A stretch of DNA of 64,000 nt, taken from the NCBI GenBank assembly GCA_963701375.1, contig CAVOZT010000005.1:492738-556737 (forward strand). Reading direction: 5' to 3'. A program made the position numbers and the translations under genes. This DNA is from CAVXTF01 sp963701375. GTDB lineage: Bacteria; Actinomycetota; Acidimicrobiia; Acidimicrobiales; CAVXTF01. The notes below the pieces were generated by a model. That model did not search any database. It saw only the letters and a program-made list of their open reading frames with translations, and was not told the DNA's origin. Below, in pieces: positions 54,787 to 62,300 of the stretch (position 1 is its first letter; each line of letters starts with the position of its first letter).

Positions 54787-57639
54787 GTGAAGAAGACTTT
54801 GAAGCGCATAAGGAAAGCAGGGCCGATGGCTCTGTTTGCCGCGCTTCTCGGACTCTTCGGTGCCTCGGCGGCCGCTGCCTATTTCATGGATGTCGCATTC
54901 GCGGTTTCTGCGCCTCTCGCTCCGGCGGGTAAGGACCCGACAATCGCCCAGTCTTCGGGTTCACCCCAGTCGGCATCGGTACAGAGCTCATTTGTCGCTC
55001 CGCTTGTCGCCAAGGTCAGCAATTCACACGGCAAACCAGTATCGGGTGTATCGGTTACCTTCACGGCACCGAGCTCCGGCGCATCAGGCGCCTTCGCCAA
55101 GTGCTCGAAAGCCACTTCGACCAACAAGTGCGTCGTCAAGACGAACTCGAGTGGCCTTGCAACTTCTTCGGTCTTTACCGCCGACACTTTCGCCGGCGGT
55201 CCGTACACCGTCACGGCGACAGCGTCGGATGTCAACGGATCGGCCAACTTCAGCTTGACAAACAACCCCGGTCCAGCGAGTCAACTGGCCTTCGTTACAG
55301 GTGCAGTATCAGGCCCGGCATCGTCGAGCGCCAACCTCGGTCCGATCACTGTCCGGCTCGAGGACGCTTATGGCAACGCCGTCAAATCGAGCGTCAACAG
55401 AAACGCAAGCCTCTCGTCGAGCTCGAGTGGCGGCATCTTCTCATCTTTCCCTGGCGGACCCGTTGTCAGTTCGGTGACGATCTCTTCGGGATCGAGCTCA
55501 GCGAGTTTCTATTACGGCGATTCCCAGGCAGGAAGCCCGAAGATCAAGGCTTCATCGGCCAGCTTGACGTCGGCGACTCAGACGGAGTCCATCTCCAAGG
55601 CGAGTCCGACGGCGACCGCAACCGGGCCTGGCACTGACAACGTCGGCACAGCGATTGCTCCGAGTTCGATCAGCTCAATTCTTTCCGGTTCCTCGGGGCC
55701 GAACTCCTCCGGCACGATCACGGTGAAGGTGTTCGGTCCGCAGTCCTCGGCACCCACCAGCTGCTCAACGGGTGGCGCGACCGTCGGCATGGCGACAGTG
55801 GCCGGGAACGGCACATACCACCCGTCCGCTGGCTACACCCCGACTGTGGCCGGCAACTACTGGTGGTATGCCTCGTACGGCGGTGACGGAAACAACAACT
55901 CAGCCGCAAGCAATTGTGGCTCGGGGATGTCCGAGACGGTTGTCAGCGGGTCGGTCGCAACCAAGCTCGTTATCACCACCTTGCCGGTGTCCGGAGCTGC
56001 GTCAAGCGCCGCAACGTTAGGCCCGATCGTCTGCCAGGTAGAGAACTCATCCGGCAACCCCGTGAACGTCGCCGCGAACACGACGGTCACCTTGTCGTCC
56101 AGTTCGACGGGAGGCACTTTTGCAGCGTCCCCGAGCGGCACGGCTGTCACGACAGTGACAATCAGCTCGGGATCATCCTCGACGAGCTTCTACTACGGGG
56201 ATACGAAGGCAGGATCGCCGACGATTACGGCGAAGACCGGCTCGCTTACCCCTGCCACTCAGATCGAGTCGATCACAGCGGGTACGGCGAACTCGATCAC
56301 GATCGTTTCCGGTTCACCTCAGTCGGCGAACGTCGCTACGGCGTTCGCCTCGTCTCTCGTCGTTCAAGTGAACGACACCTGGGGTAACCCGGTCGGGAGC
56401 GCAAGCGTTACGTTCTCGGCGCCGTCCTCCGGACCTTCGGGAACCTTCAGCAACTCGACAGGCACCATGAGCGTGGCGACCGGTCCGAATGGTCAGGCGA
56501 ACTCTTCTGCATTCACCGCTAACACCGTCGCAGGTGGGCCTTATAACGTCTCGGCTTCGACGTCGGGACCTGCGCCGGTCAAGTTCGTCCTTACGAACAC
56601 TCCTGGGCCAGCCAACAAGCTCGTATACACGACAGAGCCGAGCACGAATCAGAACGTGGCAGCGGGGTCTTCGATCTCAGTCCAAGTCAATGTCGAAGAC
56701 ACGTTCGGCAACACCGAGTCGGCGGACAACGCAACCACGGTAACCCTCGCCACCGGTAGCAATCCCAGCAGCGGAACTCTCACCTGCGCTGGCGGTAACA
56801 GTGCCACCGTCTCAGCGGGTGTCGCCGGCTTCTCGTGCTCCCTCGACAGGGCGGGCAACGGTTACACGCTGTCGGCGACATCGAACCCAGGGCACGGGAC
56901 AGGGATCTCGAACAGTTTTAACGTCGTCGCGGGCGCGCCCGCTTCGATCACGGTTGTTTCCGGTGCCAGCCAATCAGCGACTCAGGGCTCAGCATTCTCC
57001 AACCCGCTCCTTGCGATCGTTACCGACGCCGAGGGGAACCCCGTGCCGGCAGCAAGCGTTACGTTCACTGCGCCCTCGTCCGGAGCGTCAGGCACCTTCT
57101 CCAACTCTTCGAACACGATCAGCGCGGCCACTGGATCCAACGGGCAGGTGTCCGAGATACTGACTGCCAACCACACGGGCGGCGTCTACTACTCGGTGAC
57201 AGCTTCTGTAGCTCCGGTGGGCACACCCGCCACCTTCATCGACCTTTTGAACGGCGGAAACTTCACGGTCAACGGCCCCTCGAGTCTTGCCCCTCTATTG
57301 CCGGGCGAGAGCGAAACCCTGAATGTTGTAGTCACCAACCCGAACCCGGAGCCGATCACGATTGGAGCGAACGCGATCACCGGTTCCGTGTCTTCGATCG
57401 TCAACGGTGACGCGAATGGGTCGTTGCTCGCTTGCAGCATTTCGTGGTTCTCCATCAGCGCAGGGCCGGCAGGGACGAGCATCACGATCCCAGCCGGCGC
57501 AACGAAGTCGCTGTCTGACCTATCAGTGCCTCAAGCGGACTGGCCGGTGCTATCGATGACCAATACAGCGGCAAACCAGGACAACTGCTCCGGAGCCACA
57601 CTGAACCTCGGCTTTGCCGGGACTGCGAGCGGATCATGA
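54787..57639 (+). CDS. Large exported protein with bacterial Ig-like repeats
   Basis: A 950-residue secreted protein. The signal region is basic (MKKTLKRIRKAG), then hydrophobic, ending SAAAAYFMDVAFA, a variant of the 'AYF' pattern. Tandem beta-sandwich modules of ~90-115 residues follow. Big_1/invasin-like units are marked by SVTFTAPSSGASG-type strands (about 54930-55260, 56280-56600 and 56940-57240). Two other units share SSGSSSxSFYYGD. One GNYWWYASYGGDGNNN unit (about 55596-55950) is also found in the giant protein downstream. It has no obvious sorting motif. The ATG of the next gene overlaps its stop. Confidence 0.8.
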   Translation: MKKTLKRIRKAGPMALFAALLGLFGASAAAAYFMDVAFAVSAPLAPAGKDPTIAQSSGSPQSASVQSSFVAPLVAKVSNSHGKPVSGVSVTFTAPSSGASGAFAKCSKATSTNKCVVKTNSSGLATSSVFTADTFAGGPYTVTATASDVNGSANFSLTNNPGPASQLAFVTGAVSGPASSSANLGPITVRLEDAYGNAVKSSVNRNASLSSSSSGGIFSSFPGGPVVSSVTISSGSSSASFYYGDSQAGSPKIKASSASLTSATQTESISKASPTATATGPGTDNVGTAIAPSSISSILSGSSGPNSSGTITVKVFGPQSSAPTSCSTGGATVGMATVAGNGTYHPSAGYTPTVAGNYWWYASYGGDGNNNSAASNCGSGMSETVVSGSVATKLVITTLPVSGAASSAATLGPIVCQVENSSGNPVNVAANTTVTLSSSSTGGTFAASPSGTAVTTVTISSGSSSTSFYYGDTKAGSPTITAKTGSLTPATQIESITAGTANSITIVSGSPQSANVATAFASSLVVQVNDTWGNPVGSASVTFSAPSSGPSGTFSNSTGTMSVATGPNGQANSSAFTANTVAGGPYNVSASTSGPAPVKFVLTNTPGPANKLVYTTEPSTNQNVAAGSSISVQVNVEDTFGNTESADNATTVTLATGSNPSSGTLTCAGGNSATVSAGVAGFSCSLDRAGNGYTLSATSNPGHGTGISNSFNVVAGAPASITVVSGASQSATQGSAFSNPLLAIVTDAEGNPVPAASVTFTAPSSGASGTFSNSSNTISAATGSNGQVSEILTANHTGGVYYSVTASVAPVGTPATFIDLLNGGNFTVNGPSSLAPLLPGESETLNVVVTNPNPEPITIGANAITGSVSSIVNGDANGSLLACSISWFSISAGPAGTSITIPAGATKSLSDLSVPQADWPVLSMTNTAANQDNCSGATLNLGFAGTASGS
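55596..55950 (+). repeat. Single WWYASY-type Ig-like unit in the 950-residue surface protein
   Basis: The unit begins KASPTATATGPGTDNVGTA and contains TVKVFGPQSSAP, two Cys, GNYWWYASYGGDGNNN and GSGMSETVV. It is plainly homologous to the array in the giant protein four genes on, but more diverged (SCSTGGA instead of TCTTGGT), so it probably arose by an older duplication. Confidence 0.75.
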
Positions 57640-58109
57640 TGCGGCACTCTCGCGTCGTTGCTGCACTTGCTGTGGTCGTGATTCTCGGTGTCATGGGTGG
57701 CGCCGCCTTCGCGTACTTCAGCTCCTCTGGACATGGACATGGTTCGGGGACAGACGGCACTGCAAACGCCGTGACTGTCCAGGCCGTTGCGACCGGCACG
57801 CCATCGTCCACGCTCGTTCCTGGCGGAACTTCCGACTTGATCGTTCAGGTCCAGAACCCGAACAGCCAGACGGTAAAAGTCACCTCCATTGCGCAGAACG
57901 GCTCGGCCACACCCGTCGGAGGCAGCGGTTGTACGACCGCCAACGACGGTGTGTCGGTGCCGGGCGAGACGGGCCTCAGCATCTCGGTTGCACCCGGTAC
58001 CCAGGTCGTACACGTCGCCGGAGCGGCTTCGATGGCATTGAGCTCGTCGAGTGGGTGCCAGGGAGCGTCTTTCGACATTCCCGTGACTCTGACGGTGCAA
58101 GAAGGATGA
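57636..58109 (+). CDS. Small exported protein with SipW-type signal peptide
   Basis: A 157-residue product starting MMRHSRVVAALAVVVILGVM, with the signal ending GGAAFAYFSSSGHGHGSGT, again an 'AYF' plus Gly/Ser/His stretch. The mature part is Ser/Thr/Val-rich, with strands such as DLIVQVQNPNSQTVKVTSI and two Cys (~99 and ~142). The ATG overlaps the preceding stop (ATGA), and its own stop overlaps the next start, so the genes are in one operon. It looks like a second, diverged copy of the type encoded at 54118. I do not know its function. Confidence 0.7.
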   Translation: MMRHSRVVAALAVVVILGVMGGAAFAYFSSSGHGHGSGTDGTANAVTVQAVATGTPSSTLVPGGTSDLIVQVQNPNSQTVKVTSIAQNGSATPVGGSGCTTANDGVSVPGETGLSISVAPGTQVVHVAGAASMALSSSSGCQGASFDIPVTLTVQEG

Positions 58110-59373
58110 ACGTGCCGCGCAACGCCCGTCATCAGCGTCTCAGCCGCCGCGCCGCGCGTCATGGTGGTAGGCGGCATCTTCGTGGTCGCCGGGGTTGCGG
58201 CACCCGCCTTCGCATACTGGGTCGTCTCCGTCGCGTACGCAGCCGGCAACTTCTCGGGTCGCGCAAGCGGACACTCTCCCAGGGGGTTCGACTCCCACGG
58301 CCGTGACGACGCCTTCTGCCAACAGCGCAACGGTCGGGCTCACCTTCAGCACCTCCCAGACGACGTCGAGCGGCAGAACCGTGACGAGCTATGTGATCAA
58401 TCGTTATGCCACCGGGTCGAGCACATCGGCCAATTCGTTTGCGTGCACACCGCCAGCGGGGACTTTCACCTGCACCGAGAGCTCGGTGCCCGACGGATCG
58501 TGGCAGTACACAGACTCTCCGGCGATCTCGGGCACTTCGTGGGTCGGCTCGCCTAGCGCCAAGAGTTCCTCGGTAGTCGTCAACACCACGGCACCAGCCT
58601 CAGTGGTGAGCTTCCCCACGTCGGGCAGCTACTACAGGAACACGACTTGGACTGCGGGATGCAACACGTCGCCGTTCAGTGTGACGAACAGCATCTGCGG
58701 TACTGCCACCGACCCCGGATCCTTCCCGAGTGGAGTGGCAAGCGTGGCGGTCAGCATCGAATCCACGAGCGGCTCGACCAACAACAAGTACTGGGGCGGC
58801 TCGAGCTTCAACCAATCGTCCGAGCAGAAATTCGCGGCGACCTACGGCTCCGGGAACTGGACCCTGTCGTTCCCGTCGGGGAACTTCACCGCAGACGGCA
58901 GCTACGCGGTCCGCTCGTACGCGACGGACCACGACGGGAATGTCCAATCGCCGGGCACAATCGTCTCGTTCATTATCGACAACACGGCGCCGACGATGGT
59001 TGCACCGGGCGCTACTGCCAGCATTCAGTACAGCTCGAACCCGACATACTTCGACAACGAGCCGGTGACCCTGACGGAGGGCGTGACAGACGCCGGATCG
59101 GGTGTTGCAAGCGTTTCATACTACTACTGCGCAGGTTCGAGCGGCACCTGCATTGCGGGCTCGCCGTGGACCTTTATCGGTTCGTCTTCGACTTCTAGCG
59201 GCAACTTCGCCGTGACATGGTCTCCACCTCTGCCGGTCGACGGTCCCTATCGGATCGTCGCAGTGGGTACCGACAACGCCGGCAACATCAGCGGCTCGAG
59301 CCCCTCAACTCTTGTGGCCGTCGACACCACACCGCCAACGGTGCCTCAGCCAGGAGTGAACGGGTACACATGA
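58106..59373 (+). CDS. Exported Ig-like surface protein, disrupted by two one-base frameshifts near its start
   Basis: The ATG at 58106 overlaps the previous stop and begins MNVPRNARHQRLSRRAAR, a basic signal n-region. The hydrophobic part (MVVGGIFVVAGVAAPAFAYW) is in the next frame from 58161, and the mature protein (from VAQADTLPGGSTP) is in the third frame to 59373. Removing one base near 58160 and one from GGG at 58256-58258 gives a 421-residue protein. The mature part has Ig-like/fibronectin-like features: SSSVVVNTTAPASVVSFPTS, a DGNVQSPGTIVSFIIDNTAP strand pattern repeated as DNAGNISGSSPSTLVAVDTTPP. These resemble modules of large bacterial adhesins. Confidence 0.65.
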
Positions 59374-62300
59374 TGAGCCTCTCTCGACTTTTCCTACACA
59401 CAGCCGCGCCGCCTGCGGACCAAACTCAGGTCGTAGCCGTCGGAGATTCGCGGACCTTGGGACGCCAACGACTCGGACGGATCGGATTGTCCGGCACTCT
59501 TATCACTGCAGTCCTGAGTGCTGTTCTGCCGGCGGTGACCGCCGGGCCTGCCGGGGCCGCCACGGCGACCTGGACCGACACGATCACTTACGCCGGCAGC
59601 ACTGCCAGTTGTAGCACCTTCCAGAGTCAAGCTCTGCCCGTTACCACGACGAGCCTTTCGGCAGTGACGGTCATTGGCGGAGGCGGAGGCGCAGGCGGAG
59701 CCAGCGGCCACGGAACCAGCGGCGCAGGAGCATCGGGCGGCAAGATTTCTAGCGTTGGCTCCTACACCTTCATCGGGACTCCACCTGCATACATCAATGC
59801 AGAGGTCGGCTGTTCCGGCGGTGGCGGTGCCGAGAGCTCGAGCGCTACGGCCAGCGGTGGAACGGGCGGCGCCGGATGGGGAACAGGCGGCGTCGGTGGC
59901 TCAGCCAGCACCGCTGGCACCCGCGTGGGCGGTGGGGGTGGCGGTGCCGGGTCGGCAATCTGTTTTGGGACGGGGTCCCTGACCAACTGTGGTTCCGGAT
60001 CGGGCACCGCGACTCCGATAGCGGTTGCTTCCGGTGGTGGCGGCGGCGGCGCTAGCGGTGCCAGTGGCTCGAACGACAGCGGTGGTACGGGCGGCGCAGG
60101 CGGCGGAACCCCTGGTGCTGGTGTCAATGGCTCAGCCAATGCTGGCGCGGGTACTGCGAGCACCGCGACAAGCGAGCTCTACACCTCGGGCGGCGCTTCC
60201 GGACAGGGCCAAGGTGGTGGCGGTGGCGGTGGCGGGAACTCGGCCGGTGGTGGTGGCGGCGGAGGCGGTACCGGCGGGGCTGGCGGCAGGTCTCTCCAAA
60301 ACAGTGGCACCGGTGGAGCCGGCGGTACCAATACCAGCGGTTCGGTTGGGAGCTCCGGTAGTGCCGGGTCGGACGCGGACGGGCCGACTTGCACCGGAGT
60401 CACCGCCGGCGGCACTTCGACAGCGTCGGCCGGTGCGGCGGGTGGAACGGGCGCCTCTGTGGCAGGTAGCGGTTCCGGAGAATTCGTAGAAGGTGGTGGT
60501 GGCGGCGGCGGCGGCTACACCGGTGGTGGTGGCGGGTCGTGCGACGACTTCAACAAGGACACCGGCAATAGCTCGTCGGCCGGTGGCGGTGGAGCCGCGG
60601 AGTGGTCAAACAACACATACGTGACCAGCCCCGCATTCAGCACTGCGACGGCCACGACGAACGGCACCACCACTTGCACCGCTTCGATCTCGAATGAGGG
60701 AGAGGGTGGTGCCGCCGGGTCGACCGCGGGGGCTGGTAGCGCCGGCTGCGCTGGATCCATCAGCTACACGATTTCTGGAAACGCGGTCGCAATTACCCCG
60801 CCAAGCGGCGCGAGTGCTACGGCCGGCAGCACGTCAGTGAATATCCCATTCACTTATAGCGCCGGCGACCCCTTCGTTGGGTTTGCCATTAGTGGCTGGA
60901 CCGTTTCCTGCCCTTCAGGTGGAACGCTTTCGGCTTCGGGGGCGACGGTGGGAGCCAACCAGAACGGCACGATCACAGGTACTGCTCCAACCACGGCGGG
61001 GACGACGACCTGCACGCTTACCGCGAACTCGGGCGACACTCCGAATGGCGCGAGCGCCTACCAGAACTCCGTGACTTTCAACCTGACGGTCAACCCGGCT
61101 GCTGCGAGCAAGCTCGCTTTCGTCCAGGGTCCGTCCAATGTAGTGGCCGGCCAGACGATGTCCCCGGTGCCGACCGTGCAGGTCGAGGACAGCTTCGGCA
61201 ACGCCGTCAACGACAGCGGCGTCACAGTGACACTCGCGACGAGTCCCTCGACAACGTTCATCTCTGGTACGTCTGCAGCGACCGGAGCCACCGGCCTGGC
61301 GACGTTCTCGGCGCTTGTCATCAATGCGGCGAACACTTACACGATCTCGGCCACTGGTGGAGGCTTGACCGCGACCGGGGCGAGTGGGAGTTTCACGGTC
61401 AGCAAGGCGAGTCCGACCATTTCTGCGTCCGGTCCCTCGAACGGGACGGCAGGCACCGCAATACCAACCGGTTCGATTACCTCGACGCTGGCCGCGAGTT
61501 CCGGCTCGAACGCGAGCGGGACGATCACCTTCAAGGTCTTCGGCCCGCAAGCGAGCGCCCCGACAACCTGCACGACCGGCACCACGGTGGGCACAGCCAG
61601 CGTGAGCGGCAACAACACCTACAACCCGAGTGCCGGCTTCACGCCGACCGCGGCGGGCAACTACTGGTGGTACGCATCCTACGGCGGTGACTCCAACAAC
61701 AACACAGCCGTGAGCACCTGTGGCGCGGGCATGTCCGAGACGGTCGTGGGCAAGGCAGCGGCTGCTCTCTCCGCGTCCGGTCCGGCCTCGGGGAGCGCCG
61801 GCACCGCGATCGCGAACACTGCGATCACGGCAACGGTGTCATTGGGTGCAAGCCCGACCGGCACCATCACCTTCACGGTCTTCGGCCCGCAGGCGAGCGC
61901 GCCCAGCACGTGTACCACTGGCGGGACCCAGCTCGGTACGACGGTCAACGTCTCAGCGAACGGTCCTTACAACCCAACCGCCGGTGTTTCCAACCCGGTG
62001 GCCGGCAACTACTGGTGGTACGCGTCCTACAGCGGCGATGCCAATAACAGTGCCGCCACGTCAACGTGCGGCGCGGGCATGTCCGAGACGGTCGTCGCCA
62101 AGCTCAGCCCGACCCTGTCGGCAACGGGACCATCGAACGGCACCGCCGGAACAGCCATCACCGTAGGTGCGATCTCGTCGACACTGACCGCAGGCGACGG
62201 CCCGACGGGCACCATCACCTACACGGTCTTCGGACCGCAGGCGAGTGCTCCCACTACCTGCACGACCGGTGGCACGACGGTAGGCACCGCCAACGTGAAC

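Noticed and set aside
61679..61948. Short antisense frames repeated in the giant gene (also at 63068-63337)
   Set aside because: They recur only because the coding DNA itself is repeated; they are mirror frames of the WWYASY units.
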